From Macrotis lagotis (Eukaryota > Chordata > Mammalia > Peramelemorphia > Peramelidae), in assembly GCF_037893015.1 (NCBI RefSeq), contig NC_133666.1, positions 162,799,051-162,863,050 of the forward strand: DNA of 64,000 nucleotides. The letters are read 5' to 3'. Numbering within the stretch: position 1 is the stretch's first letter; every line of letters starts with the position of its first letter. Position numbers and translations under genes: made by a program. This document shows, piece by piece, positions 1-11,830 of this stretch. Under the pieces are notes generated by a model. The model was not told the origin of the DNA. It was given only the letters and a program-made list of their open reading frames with translations, and did not search any database.

Positions 1-348
1 TTCCTTGATTTCCAATTCTTTGCCACCACAAACAGTGCTGCTATGAATATTTTTTGTACAAGTGATGTTTTTATCATTTCTCATCAAAAAATAACAGATT
101 TCATTAAAAATGTAGAAGCAGCTGAGTTTATCACCTAGTTATCAAATATAATTTAGAAAATTAGGAAATGGTATACTTCCTCTTATTAACTATACCACAG
201 GTACCTCCAAGAACCTGCTCTGCTCTGTTTTCCCTTCTTTCCCAAGAGTATGAAGGTTCCCGTTCTTCAGTAGATGATATTATTAGGGTTGATATTCAAG
301 TCTCCTTCAAGTTAATATGTTTTAAAAATTCATAAGATCAGTATAATA

Positions 349-383
349 AATATATATATACATATATATATACATATACACAA
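349..383. repeat. (TA)n microsatellite, interrupted
   Basis: Alternating TA dinucleotides with ATAC interruptions. Similar TA/TACA tracts recur through the window. Confidence 0.85.
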
Positions 384-1180
384 TGATTATATTATTAAAT
401 AAATGGTGGAAAGCATTATTGAAAGAGAATAGTTTCTTAATTATTTTGGCAATTTTTATGATTATGTCTTCTTTATCATAAAAACAGAAGATCCACATTT
501 TCAAATACTCTTTAACAGCCCCCAATGACATAACAAAAATTTATCTGGCTGCTTCATGTAAATGAAAAGATTACAGAAAAGAAGTAAGATTTTAAGTTAT
601 TGAAAAGTTAATGAAGATCTTTGAAAAACATATAATGAAACATACCTTCTCCCTCAATAGCAGTGAGCTAAGGAAGATAATATTTTAATCATTGATACAT
701 GAAATCTATACTGAAATTCTTTGAATAATTATTTTTCTTCGTCAATCTTTCCTTAATGCTAATGTATTTGAAATAACTATTATGTAAAAACAAAAAGCAT
801 TATGAAAATTATTTTCAAAAAAATTTATGTGATGGGGACATTTGGTATTATCTCTCCTACACACATTTTGCTAAACTTACCCTTTTGCCCAGTTTGCTAC
901 TTAAACTCAGATTTATTGCTCATTGCATGCTGTAGGCCAGAAATTCACTAAAAGCAGCTAGCAGTGACAATGTTTATTTGATACAAGGTGCAACTCTGAA
1001 GTTCATCTTCTCTTTTTTTTTCTTTTGTAAGGGGAGTTATTTATTAGGCATTTTTGTTGAAGGAAGAAATGTCTGGAAAATGTATTAGTCTTTATTAAAG
1101 AATGATAATTCAATTATTTTATTAATAAAGGAGAAGCTTTGCTCTATGAAAAATACATCTTTAAATGTATCTATCCTTAA

Positions 1181-1182
1181 TA

Positions 1183-1222
<40 letters not shown>

Positions 1223-1232
1223 CATATATATG
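1181..1232. repeat. (TA)n microsatellite
   Basis: About 50 bases of TA repeat with two ATAC interruptions. Confidence 0.9.
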
Positions 1233-1924
1233 GTTATTTCTTATCCCTTATCTGTGGGGTACAATTTTTTACTTCTTGCTTAAGGTGTTCATTTTGTATT
1301 AGGATAAATAAAATGGATTTATACAATTGTAAAGTAATAATCCAATATCCTTTTTATAGTCATGGCAATTTCAGCTATGACTAAAGTTGAGTAAAGTTGA
1401 GTGGTTGCTTTAAAAAAGAGGCTTTCGGGGGCAAGGGAAAAAATGAAATAAAATTATCAAATAATCTCCATCATTGTCAAATAAAACAAAACAAAACTAA
1501 GCATACATCATTTTTAATTTCTGAATGATTTTACTCCTAAAAATAATACCTTCATAAAACTGAATGAACTCCCTTAGAAATGGAATTTTGTAAGAGACTG
1601 GTCTACACTTGTAGTTTTCCTTGACTTCAAGGGATAATGCCTTCTATGCATTAGCCTTGATGGCTATTTAACATCAAGGAAAAGGATGAATGATATTGAT
1701 TTCACTTTATATTTTCCATGCATTTGCCTTATGCTTACAATAATCTCATATTATAACATACTTTCTCAATTTCTTCATCAAAGGAATGTTTTATTGTTTT
1801 ATTTCTTAATGTAGCTTCCATTTTAATTCTAACTTGTTGCCCAAATGACTGTGGTCCTTTGTATGCTATACTTTAAATTAATAAGCAGATTCTGACTATT
1901 CGCTTTTGAAAAAGAAAATATTTC

Positions 1925-2065
1925 ATTTATTTAGAGTTGAAAAAGTCCTTGAGATGATCTGGCTCAATCCTTTCATTTTTGTAGCAGAGGAAACTGAGGC
2001 CAAGAAAGTGAAGGGATTTGCCTAAGGTTCTACAAGGAGTGTGGAGCTAAGTTGAGATTTGATCC
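1925..2065 (-). mobile_element. Old MIR-type SINE fragment
   Basis: The plus strand reads GAGGAAACTGAGGCC followed by a 'gggatttgcc...aaggt' core and 'gatttgatcccagg'. This is the reverse complement of the mammalian MIR core and of its tRNA-derived B box. It is strongly diverged and has no visible target-site duplication. Confidence 0.7.
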
Positions 2066-2469
2066 CAGGTAATTCTGTGTGAGATAAAATGTAAAACAAT
2101 GTTTATACTCTCTAGAGACAAAGAAGCTGCTCTAGATCATTTTTCTGCATTTCCTCTTATTGCCAGGCCTCAGGAGGCTGAAGGACCAAGGTTAGTGAAG
2201 GTAGTTTGGAAACTGAGACTGCACTGAGAGAATATCTTATCCTTATGGCAGATGATTATCAAAATGGTCATAGTTATTTCATCTCTATGAAAGCTGTGAG
2301 TGAGGACAGGGAAAAGGAGGTAGAGACTGTATCACTTTTTGGCATGAGTAATTCCTTGCAATCAAATAAATTTATAATTAATAAACACATTAAACCTATT
2401 TAAAGTGTAAAGAAGCATGCTCAATCCCTAGATTGACTCACCAGTGATCAGTTTAATGCCAAATTTGAT

Positions 2470-2960
2470 GATTATTTTTAGTTGTTTTCCTTCTTGGCCT
2501 ACTTGGCTAATTTTATACTGTTGACCATTCTCTTCGTAGATTCTATCTCTTCTTTGTATTATTTTGTCTTATATTACTCTCCCCCAATCTTTGATTTGTT
2601 TGATTATTTTATCTCATCTTTTTTAGGAGAGATTCATCATTCATATCATATTCACCAATTGGGGAAATTACCCAAAGCTCTGTCCTAGATCCCTTGCTCT
2701 CCTCTCTTTGTACTTTCACTCTCTCAGGGATCTTATCAGTTCCCGTTGACTTAACATTTTTATAGATCTAAATGCCCATTTCCAGTGCCTTGCCAGAGGA
2801 TCAGTTGTTCATCAGTTGTCTATTGTACATTTCAAACTAGAATTCCTGGAGATATCCCATACTAAACTTGTCTAAAAAATACATTTCCCTATTTATATCA
2901 AATATACTACATTGTTCTGTCTCCCAAGTTTATACCCTTGTCTTGAATCTTTATAGATCT
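2470..2960 (+). mobile_element. L2-like LINE fragment
   Basis: The order of phrases follows the reverse-transcriptase part of mammalian LINE-2 copies: 'aagctctgtcctagatccc', 'ctctcagggatcttatcag', 'tgtctattgtacatttcaaactagaa', then 'actaaacttgtctaaaa'. This is recognised from general familiarity with L2, not from a search. The reading frame is destroyed. It is an old copy with no ends visible. Confidence 0.6.
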
Positions 2961-3240
2961 GACCAAAGTCTTTGAAACTGTCAGTTATGAGGACTTATGG
3001 AAAATTATGTCAGAATTTGGTTCCCTAGAGAAGTTCACTTGAGTTATATGATGACATCCAAATTCTGAATAATTGATAATGCTCTTGTACTTTCCCAGTC
3101 ATCAATGAAGCTACTCTCATGCTTTAAGCATTAATTATGTTTTCAGTCATGTTGTCAAACATCTCCAATGAGAACAATATGACATCAAGACCAGCTAAAA
3201 GAAGGATCACAAATTCTTCCACTTAAAAAGGCTACAACTA
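2945..3240 (+). mobile_element. Reverse-transcriptase fragment of a non-LTR retrotransposon
   Basis: One frame gives a DLTKVFETV motif followed by DLWKIMSEFG, the conserved DLxKAFDxV segment of non-LTR reverse transcriptases with its usual downstream GLWKIL-type block. A further diverged stretch includes FSVMLS. Frameshifts and stops interrupt it. It probably belongs to the same family as the copies near 8.75-9.9 kb and 48.5-49.3 kb, which carry the C-terminal part. The clade is not assigned. Confidence 0.6.
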
Positions 3241-3304
3241 CACTCAATGAAGCCTCTGAAGCTGAGATTAAATAAAGAATGGAGTGATACTCTGTTGTTT
3301 GTGC

Positions 3305-3440
3305 TATTTTTTAAAAATTTCATTTATTTTAGACAATGTGGTTAAGTGACTTTCCCAAGTTCACACAGCTAGGCAATTATTAAGTGTCTAAGGCTATATT
3401 GGAACTCAGTTCCTCCTGACTCCAGTGCCAGTGCTCTATT
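3305..3440 (-). mobile_element. Older copy of the marsupial tRNA-derived SINE
   Basis: It reads as the reverse complement of the SINE seen throughout the window ('ggttaagtgacttt..ccaagttcacacagctaggcaattattaagtgtct', then 'ctcctgactccag'). It is more diverged than the other copies and lacks a clear target-site duplication. Confidence 0.75.
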
Positions 3441-4844
3441 CTAATGTACCCAAGATGGGCTCTATAAGTTAGATGTTTCTTAAATTAATGATTTCCATTT
3501 GATAAACTGGAAGAATTCCAAGAAATTTCATGACCCAAAATTTGAGCAAAGTGATTTATATTATGAATCTCATGTCCAATAATTGCTGAAGCAATTTCTG
3601 TTTAATAAAAATTTGAAGATTTTTGTAAAAAGCACAATATTTACTCCATAGACTAGTCTAACTAGGAAATGTGTACTTAAGATGGTGTGGGCAACCTACA
3701 TGCAAAATAAATATTCTTATGAAAAGTTTACAGGAGGAAATAAAGAATACTGTATAATCTGCAGTTAAATTTGCCAATATACAAAATGACATCAAAATAA
3801 TTAAATAAACTACACAAAGACATTTCATTTAATAAAGAAAACAGCATTTGGAAGTTTTAAACATATGTATGAAAATATTAAGCAAGTATACACACATAAG
3901 CACATACACAGGTTAATATATTATATTTTAATTCCCCTGCAAATTCTAAAACTGATTTGTTTCATGTCCCTTGTTCAGCTTTGCTGCTTGTATAGAGCTT
4001 GAAAACAAATTCTTATAATATTTCCCTTATTTTCCCCATATTCTCCAACCATACTGACTTAAGTAACTTCAATGATATTCCTGGATCCACCTAAACCAAA
4101 AGATTTCTTGATCCTATGGGCAGAGTTCATAAGTCAACCAAAATTTTTCCTTTTCTGGAAGATATATGCTCTGATTCACTGTGAATTTCATCCTACTGGG
4201 CTGACTTATTTCTATTGTGAGGCTAAATTGTAACTGGGAAACTTCACAATACTGTTTGCTGATTGTCTAAACCTTTCCTGCCTGACACAGCCCTGGACAA
4301 AAAGAGTAATCAACTTTGGAATGGGCTTAATGCCATTTAGACAGATGGCCATTGAGGCTTAGGGATATGTGACTAGGGATGTGTTCTAGCTGAGTATTTA
4401 ACAGTAGTGAGGTCTTTATGCTTACATTAAAAGAGTACATCCCCACAGATGGGCATCATTAGTCTTTATGGGAACTGGGACTAACTAAAATGGAGGCAAC
4501 AATATGTCCTGAGAGCTGACAAGGGCTTTTTGTGTAGGAAAAGAAGTCATAGGATCTTCTAATTTATTTAATAGCTTTCCTGTAGATTTATGAGAAGCTT
4601 TATAACTGTTTTTTGCTATTGTATTTTTTGTTATTATTTTTTAATAGACACTACTTCATTCACTCTAGAAATAATAGCATTGGGAAGTGAGATCAGAGGA
4701 GTTTAAAATGCCAAAAATAAGTGCTAGATTCCATATTAATATTGGTTATTCATAGTTCTCATCTGTGTTTCCACATTTCTTTCACTATGGGTTTTTTTTC
4801 TTATAGCATACTCTTCAATTTTCACTTTGATTCAATATATAGAA
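3441..4844. other. Unique AT-rich stretch, nothing recognised
   Basis: No coding frame with family character and no RNA gene. I could not assign a repeat. The 63-codon frame at 4721-4912 is not protein-like. Confidence 0.5.
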
Positions 4845-5035
4845 ACATAGAATTGGAAGAGATTTTGAGAAAGCAGTTAGTTCATCATTTCCAAAAGGTG
4901 CTGAGGTCGTAAATTTTGAGTTGAATACAGCCATAAAGATTAAGAAGTCCATCCTTGCATTTTAAAGGTGACAAAATCAAGACAGAGAGATGTGAAGAGA
5001 TTTGTTCAAGGTCACAGGATTCCTGTTCAAAGAAG
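4845..5035 (-). mobile_element. MIR-like fragment
   Basis: The blocks 'agaattggaagagattttgag', 'tttaaaggtgacaaaat' and 'gagatttgttcaaggtcacagg' run in the order of a reverse-complemented MIR-type element (AGGTCACACAGC core). It is highly diverged, so the subfamily is uncertain. Confidence 0.5.
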
Positions 5036-5464
5036 AAGCAGAAAAACACTCCGTTTTTCAATTTTAAAAATAGTTGTTACATTTTCTGTTAAACTTTATT
5101 TTAGCCTTCTTTTCCCCCTCAGATTAAACAAGTTATTTTCTAATTTCACTATCACATTTAATTTTACACATATCACTTTTCATTTGAGATGTACCAGAAT
5201 AAATGAACACATTAGTGAATGTTTGAGTATCATTGAATACAGCAAGGAAAATTCCTCCATGTTAAAATATTTTTAATACCTGTGTTCCCTATTAAAATAC
5301 ACATCTTTGTTTCGTAACAACTTTCAGATCCTCTTATCTCAACAAAAAAAGTTGTTCTAACCTATTCCATTTACATAAATAATCTTTTTAGAACTTATCT
5401 CTTTATCTTCTAATTCTAGTAGTTGAACTTTGACTTTCTGGAATACTCTAATAATGGCATCATT

Positions 5465-5600
5465 GATTTAAAGTTAGAAGTGACCTAGACATCCTCAAAT
5501 TCTACTCCCTCATATTACAGATGAGGAAACTGAGAACCAAAGAGTTTAATGCTTTACCCAGGGTCATAGAACCTAGTAAGCATATAAGACAACAATGAAA
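5465..5600 (-). mobile_element. MIR-like SINE fragment
   Basis: 'acagatgaggaaactgagaa' followed by 'cccagggtcatagaacctagtaag' is the reverse complement of the MIR core region. The copy is diverged. Confidence 0.65.
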
Positions 5601-7857
5601 CTAACATTTTGCTGACTTCAAGTCTAGAGATTTATCTTCATCACATTAAGCTTCTCTGTAAGGCAAGATGATAACTGCTTTTTCTTTGTCCATATAATCT
5701 AAGAATTTATTATATGTCCAAAGAACTGATACAATTTATTCCCAGATGGCATGGTGGGGTCATCATATTTTGTCTCAAAAAAATTCCTCTGAATCCATGC
5801 CATTTTCTCTGTACTACATCCTTGGCATCACACTAATACATGTGTAGGTTTAATCCTAAACTGAGAAATAACCCATATAACCAGGTTGGAGTTTATTTAA
5901 AAAAAGTAGCTTCAAATTCTTTACTTCCTCCAGCCCATCCATTTCAGCAAAGCAGGATTACTCAGGCAATACCATCCCTTCCAAGTTTCTTGTGTTGTTT
6001 GGTCCACAAATTAGCCCAATTCATACTATGACTTCAGCAACAGTTGTTGGATAGTTTGGATCAGAAGACCTTTCTTAATTTTAAAATATTGTAGGATTAC
6101 AGTGTTGATCCAGTTTGACAATTACCATTTAAAAATCATTCACTCACATTAAACTTGGTGTAGGTGTAAATGTAAAGTAAGCACTAATTCAGTGAGCATT
6201 TAACAATACAAAATATCAGCTGCATGAGAGTAAGGAACTTTAGAGTAACACAAAAGTCGACAATATGAATTCCTGAAGAAGATGTCAAAACATCCTCCAC
6301 CTTCAGCTGATTTGGGAGCTGAATGATCCCTTGTTCAGAGGTCAGGTAAAGAGCCAGACTTTCAAAAGAATGCTATCCTGAATAAGGTCTTTCATGGTTG
6401 AAAATTTTACTTATATACTTCTCTCTGGACTCCCAGGGTGAGGCAATGCCTAGAGCACAGGTAAGCTGTGTGAAGGTCAGATGGAAGTTTATCTCTGGTT
6501 TTTATTACATTTGACTTCTCAGCAGGTGATTTCAGCCAAAAGAAATAAAATTGTTGCCTTAAGATAAAATTCCGGAGAAGACATATGGGATATTTTGAAG
6601 TACCATTCAAAATCAGTTTCTCAATTACTCTATACTTTGGCTGTGACTATAGCAAACTAACATACATAATAAATTCACATTTAAAAATTAGTAAGACAAA
6701 AAGAATCTAAAAATTTTTGATCCTTAAACAAAAGTCCTACTTTTCTATTTTGCAAATAATTGTTTTGATATAATTTAGAAGCAGAAATATGATTATCTTT
6801 AATGAAGAATAGCTTTAATAGGTAATCCAGAATTCATATTTATTGTCTATTGTATTACTCTGTAGAAGGAAGGAAGGAAGGAAGGAAGGAAGGAGGGAAG
6901 GACAGACTTTTATTAAATTCTTTCATTAAATTCATTAAATGCTTACATCTGTGAAGCACTGTTCTAAGTGTCGGAAATACAAACAGAAAAGTCAAACAAT
7001 CCTTGCCCACAAATAATTCACAATCTATTTGGAAGGAGAACCCATATGGAAGATTTAATTTCAAATCTAAAGAAAAATTCCATGGTCCCTAGAGATCAGC
7101 AGCAAAGTAAATGTTAAAGCTTCTTTAAAATTATCTACACTTGAAAAATCTTAACAATTTCTGAGGTTGAGTCATTTGACAGCAGTAAGCCATTTGGTAG
7201 TAAAAGCTTTATTTTTTCCCAAGTCATCAGTAGCTGTGACTATTTCACCTATAGGAAAATTTGCAAAGCTGCACCAAGTATTTTTTCTAAGGTGATGGTA
7301 GGAGTTCATTAGACAGGATGGATCATACCTAGAAACTTGAGTTCATGATTTTAAGCTTCCTCCATTAGAATTTGAGGGGAATTAAGGTGGTAGTGGTAAT
7401 TTGGTTTGCTTGGAACATGTGACTTTTTGTCTCTCCTTCTTAGAACTTCACTATTTCCACTCGGATAATTTGCATATTCTTCTAGGAGTTACTTCCCTGG
7501 ATGATGACAGTAAGGATTGGGATGGAAGTAGGATCTAATCTGATTCTTCATCAGGGTGAGGAGATGATACTGGGTTTTCAAAGATTATATCAGTGCAATT
7601 CAAGTTTTGCCAAGGGTTGAAAATACATCAAGTAGTCCTCCAATGGCAGTCACTAGCTCCTTATGACCAGTAGTTTGGTCATTAGATGATGAGTTCTGAG
7701 GCCAACAAAGAAAAATACATAATGATCCTTAGTCTCATGTGCTCTGTTTTGCTTTTCTTTTTTTTTTTGTTTTTTGTTTTTTACTTTTTTTTGGTTTTGG
7801 TTTTGTTTTTGATGAGATAGTAGTAGAAGAGAAAAGAGGTTTCCAGGAATCTGTTTT
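5601..7857. other. Unique AT-rich stretch
   Basis: No gene, RNA or datable transposon recognised. It contains the purine microsatellite listed next and several poly(T) runs near 7754-7810. Small frames at 5840-6031, 6407-6610 and 7739-7966 are chance frames, the last running into the following SINE. Confidence 0.5.
6867..6900. repeat. (GGAA)n microsatellite
   Basis: Seven to eight tandem GAAG units followed by GAGGGAAGG. The strand is purine-only over this tract. Confidence 0.95.
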
Positions 7858-7872
7858 AGAATTCAATAATCA

Positions 7873-8039
7873 GGGGCAGCTAGGTAGCATGGTGGATAGA
7901 GCACAGGCCCTGGAGTCAGGAGGACCTGAGTTCAAATTTGACCTCAGACACTTAATAATTGCCTAACTGTGAACTTGTCAAGTCACTTAACTCCATTGCC
8001 TTGCAAAAACCAAAAAAAAACCAGACCCAAAACAAAATG
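7873..8039 (+). mobile_element. Marsupial tRNA-derived SINE
   Basis: A complete copy: GGGGCAGCTAGG head, A-box-like TGGATAGAGCA, GTTCAAATT B box, and TTGCCTTGCAAAAA tail running into an A-rich end. It is flanked by a 15-base direct repeat, AGAATTCAATAATCA at 7858-7872 and the same with one mismatch at 8040-8054, as expected of LINE-1 machinery. Confidence 0.95.
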
Positions 8040-8439
8040 AGAATTCAATAGTCATTAATTAAATTAAATAACACAGTTTGTAATTGTGAATCTTATACTG
8101 AGATCAAGAAAAGGCTCTAACTTTGGAGGAACTAAGTGAGATCAATAAAAATTTTCCCTGTTAAGCAACACAAAAATGTAGAATAAGAAAGTTGTACAAA
8201 AATGTAAAACTGAGTTATGACTTTTATTTTATAGAGAAATGGACAGGGCTCATTTCATCTACTGTAATTCAGATCTATATAGGAATTCTCTTCATATCTT
8301 ATTCAACAAATAATCTACTAACCATTGATTGGAGATTTCTAATAAAAAGAATATAATAATTCTAATAAAAAGAAATCTTGAAATAGCCTTTTCCAGTCAT
8401 GGATAGTTCTAATTATTGAAAATGTTTCTAATTTAATGC

Positions 8440-8735
8440 TTAGAAATGTCTACCAAGATCCCTTATTCTACTTCTGAAACCAATCAGAAAAAGACTGATA
8501 TCTCTTCCCTAGAATAGCCCTTGTAGCTTCCCTAGGTCTTTTCTCCAAGTTAAATATCACTTACTTCCTTGCACCAACATTAAGATGACATGAACTTAAA
8601 GCATTTTAGCCTTTGTCTTTCACTGGATGTTTTCTAGTCCCTTCTAACAAAGTGACAGACAAAATCAATGCTTTACCACAGATGAGACTTGACAAGGGGA
8701 GAATATTATGACATCATCACTTACCTAGTTCTGGA
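8440..8735 (+). mobile_element. Old L3/CR1-type LINE fragment
   Basis: A run of phrases such as 'ttctccaagttaaatatc', 'ctggatgttttctagtcc' and 'ccacagatgagacttgacaaggg' follows the order of the 3' region of mammalian L3/CR1 copies. The match is from memory and is diverged, so family-level confidence is limited. Confidence 0.45.
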
Positions 8736-8749
8736 GACTTCCTTTGTAA

Positions 8750-9900
8750 ATTTTGTCTAAAGTTGTGTTAATATTCAGACTGTTAACTTATGCTGATGTG
8801 CTGATGTTGCAGGTCATGAAAAGGCTTAACTGTTTAGTTTGTTTATCAGATGAACTCTCTAGTCATATATCAATTATTTTTCAGTTGGAACCAACAATTA
8901 TAGCAAATGGAGAAGATTTGAATATGGTGGATAAGTTCACTTACCTTGAAAGTATACTTTCCAGGGATGTACAATTGATAATTAGGTTGACACATATTTT
9001 GCCAGAGTTAGTTCAGTGTTTGGGAAGCTTTGAAATAAAGTGTGGGAGAGAAGAGGTATTAGACTGACTTTGGTAACTGAATGTCCACATATCTGTTGTG
9101 CTGATCTCATTGTTATATGCCTGTAAAACCTGGACAGAATAACAACACTATTCCAAAAGTGAATCACTTCCATTTAAATTGTTTTAGGAAGATTCTGAAG
9201 ATCACTTGTCAGGATAAGAGACACTGATGTATTTTCTCAAGTTAAAATGCCATACATTCAAATTCTTTTAAGAGAGTACAACTTTGATTGGCTGACCATG
9301 ATGTTCAGATTCTAAATGTACATTTGCCAAAAAAAAAAGAAAATAATTCATGCAGATATCACATGAGTAAGCATTCCCAGGGGAGTAAGAAAAAGTGATA
9401 CAAGGACACTCTCGAGGTTGTTGTTAAGAAATTTGGAATTGGGGGCAGCTAGGTGGCATAGTGGATAGAGCACCAGCCCTGGAGTCAGGAGTAGCTGAGT
9501 TCAAATCTGGCCTCAGACACTTAATAATTACCTAGCTGTGTGGCCTTGGCCATGCCACTTAACCCCATCTGCCTTGCAAAAATCTAAAATAAAAGAAAAA
9601 TAAAGAAAGAAATTTGGAATTGATTGTGTAGCATGGGAGACAATGGCACAGGACTGCTCAATGTGACATGCCCTCAAGAAAAGGTACTGTACTTCATGGC
9701 TGATGCAAAACGTGACTTGTGCAAGAGAGAATCCACCCCAAGTGTTCTCATGGACTATCTGTACCAGACTGTGATAGAGGAATTTGAGTTTGTATTGGTC
9801 TGATCACTCACAGTCAGACACACTGCAATTTGTCTCTTACAAAATAATGCCATTTTAGTCCTTTTTGAAGGACAAGAACTAACCAATTTGGAAGCTGATT
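8750..9900 (+). mobile_element. Decayed non-LTR retrotransposon, C-terminal part of the ORF
   Basis: The frame at 8753-9067 contains the FTYLESILSRDVQ block, matching the TYLGSxLSxD block that follows the reverse transcriptase in several vertebrate non-LTR families. Downstream, in shifting frames, are remnants of the 'HL..CLRKIL' region, the 'WxGHV.RM' region, and the WETMAQDC-like segment after 9620. The copy near 48.5-49.3 kb matches it block by block. A young SINE sits inside it at 9442-9606. Clade not assigned; there is no intact frame. Confidence 0.7.
9442..9606 (+). mobile_element. Young marsupial SINE with perfect target-site duplication
   Basis: A complete copy of the SINE. AAGAAATTTGGAATTG occurs at 9426-9441 and again, identically, at 9607-9622. 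It interrupts the non-LTR retrotransposon remnant above, so it is the later insertion. Confidence 0.97.
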
Positions 9901-10094
9901 TTTAGAATCTATATATGAGACTTTACATTTACTCATATTGCATTTCATCTTAGATTCAATGAAATTTCCATCCTTATCAAGATGATCTTTTTGAATTTCA
10001 ACTTTTATCTAGTAGTTTAATTATCCCTTTGACACATAGACATCATTGACTAGCCATTTATTCAGTTGAAATTTAAACTCTTATACTGGGATTT

Positions 10095-10271
10095 TCTCTC
10101 TTTTTTTAAATACTTTTTTTCCACTTACTGGTAAAGGAATTTTTAGGATTCATCTTTACAAAATTCTTTCATCTTTACAAAATTCCAAATTCTTTTTCCT
10201 CTACTCACCTCCCCTCTTCCTAAAATGGCAGGCAATTTGATATAGCTTATCTATGTGCTATCATGCAAAAT
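10095..10271 (-). mobile_element. LINE-1 copy A, 3' end (left part, split by the provirus)
   Basis: T-rich start (the poly(A) end of a minus-strand element), then a 3' UTR-like stretch with a pyrimidine block ('cctctactcacctcccctcttcc') and 'ggcaatttgatatagcttat'. The same element resumes at 19147 after the provirus, where 'aaacatttccatgttag' continues the 3' UTR. The two halves together run from the poly(A) at 10.1 kb to a 5' UTR end near 22.98 kb. Confidence 0.75.
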
Positions 10272-10707
10272 TGTAAGAGACTTTGAGGATCACAGGAAGG
10301 TCATTGTGTGATTGGTAATGACTTAAAGGTCCTCTTGCCCAAAGTGCATCAATGGTCTACTCACCTGACTAAGCTCTCCAGATCTTCTCATCTGTTCCTT
10401 ATGTTTTGGCACTTCCTGGAGCATTGTGTGTAAACACTAAACAGGTGACAGCAACATGGTGTGAGAAGTACTAGCCTGATTAAGAAAACTTGTCACCTGC
10501 TGTCCACTAGCACTTAAGTATTGTTTGACTGTTAATTAGAGAATGACATTTGAATTGTGAGTAAACCAGGGACTGAGAAGATATCTAAGCTCCTTCATTC
10601 TGTAAAATAAATGGAGAACTTGTCATCTTTGTCTCCTACCCATTCAACATTTGTCTAAGACAATTCTTAGGTTATGACTAATGGATAAATTAGCCAGCAG
10701 GCACACA
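10272..10707 (+). repeat. 5' LTR of the provirus
   Basis: 436 bases, starting TGTAAGAGAC and ending GGCACACA. It aligns along its whole length with 18732-19146. The alignment includes GCACTTCCTGGAGCATTGTG and an AATAAA polyadenylation signal at 10606-10611. Hand alignment gives roughly 12% difference between the two LTRs, counting gaps approximately, so the insertion is old. Confidence 0.95.
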
Positions 10708-10712
10708 AATTA

Positions 10713-10731
10713 TGATGCTCAAGCATGGAGC
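10713..10731 (+). promoter_or_regulatory. Retroviral primer-binding site, tRNA-Lys type, decayed
   Basis: TGATGCTCAAGCATGGAGC lies 5 bases after the 5' LTR. It matches the Lys-1,2 primer-binding site at most positions, and the main differences are CG to CA/TG changes, as expected from CpG decay. A lysine primer is usual for betaretroviruses and agrees with the gag and protease evidence. Confidence 0.7.
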
Positions 10732-10924
10732 ACAAAGGCATGTTAAGCACTATTTGATTGGAGTCCAGGGGAAGAACCAAGCAAAACCACACATCAAAGG
10801 ACTGAGACTTTTGGCTGTCAGAAAAAGCTTCAAGAGACCAAGACTTTGAGCTGTCATACAAGTGAGGAAAAAGCTTCCAGGTGACAACCCAGAGCAGAAG
10901 ACTTTGGAGAGGTAGCAAGTTACC

Positions 10925-11830
10925 ATGGGGCAGATATTAGGGATATTTGAAAGGAAGTTGTAACATAATAATGGTGTGGAGGTGTGGAGGAAATCCAAGG
11001 TAAAGGGAGGGGATATTCTCCACAGTGGATAGAAAAGGAAGAAATAAATGAGTATTATCAAGAGGGGCCTAAGAGTGGTCCTACAGCACCATTTCATCAA
11101 AAGCCTTTAGCATTGCAGGAGGCCATCAAGAAAGCCAGGAATCTGGGAGAAAGTTTGGAGGATTTAGGAGCTAAGTTTTAGTCATATCCTGTTACTGAGG
11201 AGCCAGAACCTTTTAATATAGGAAACCTTAGGTGAAGACATGAACCAGGAAATATAAAAGCAGGCAGAAATTTAAAGAAGGCGGTGGGGGAGTACAGTGC
11301 AAGATCACCTTTTGTCCAGTTACAATTGGATACTCTTGCATACTCCATATTAACACCTAATGATTGGAAGCAGATAAGTCATGTTTGTCACCTGGACAAT
11401 CTGTTTTTGGATGACAGAGTTTGCAGAACAATGTAGACAGATGACTTTGAGGCATGCACAAGGTCCCAATGCCACCATATTATGAAAAATTCAGTGGCAC
11501 AAGTCAATTTCACAACAATGCAAACCAAATAAATTGTGAGTTAGAAACATATGAAAGAATTGCTACCTGCACAAAGAATATTTAGGGACATATTGCAATA
11601 CAAAATGAAAAGAAAGAACCATTTGCACTTATCAGACAAAGAAATGATTAGGCTTTGGTAGATTTCTTGGCTTGATTGCAGGAGGCAGTAGGAAGAACCT
11701 TAGGAGATGTAGCAGTGAATAAAAGTATTAATAAGATATTTACCATGGGCTAATTAATGCAATTGCTGATTGTCAGAAAGCAATGATTGACTTAAGAAAG
11801 AATGTCACATTACAAGTTATCACTAGGATA
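10925..11830 (+). pseudogene. gag remnant, matrix to capsid part
   Basis: Gag is the retroviral structural polyprotein that assembles at the membrane. The ATG at 10925 sits in a good initiation context (ACCATGG) and gives MGQILGIFER, with the N-terminal glycine needed for myristoylation. A stop follows within about a dozen codons and the frame shifts. A 65-codon open stretch continues at 10984-11181. Near 11620-11730 is a segment resembling the capsid C-terminal major-homology region (VDFLA, LQEAVGRTLGD). The gene breaks off where LINE-1 copy B was inserted and resumes after 14344. No working gag protein can be read from it. Confidence 0.8.

Larger units (their letters stand above)
1..1923. 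other. AT-rich DNA without recognisable gene
   Basis: No open frame here has protein-family character. The 69-codon minus-strand frame at 322-531 ends in a tyrosine/isoleucine run produced by a TA repeat. I see no splice-flanked exon, RNA gene or datable transposon. Two TA-rich microsatellites are listed separately. Confidence 0.6.

Noticed and set aside
1181-1232. CRISPR-like or other spaced repeat array
   Set aside because: It is a simple TA repeat without spacers. No repeat-spacer structure exists anywhere in this eukaryotic window.
10667-11100. Minus-strand frames of 83 and 116 codons across the LTR-gag boundary
   Set aside because: They are antisense to proviral gag and the primer-binding region, which have much stronger support.
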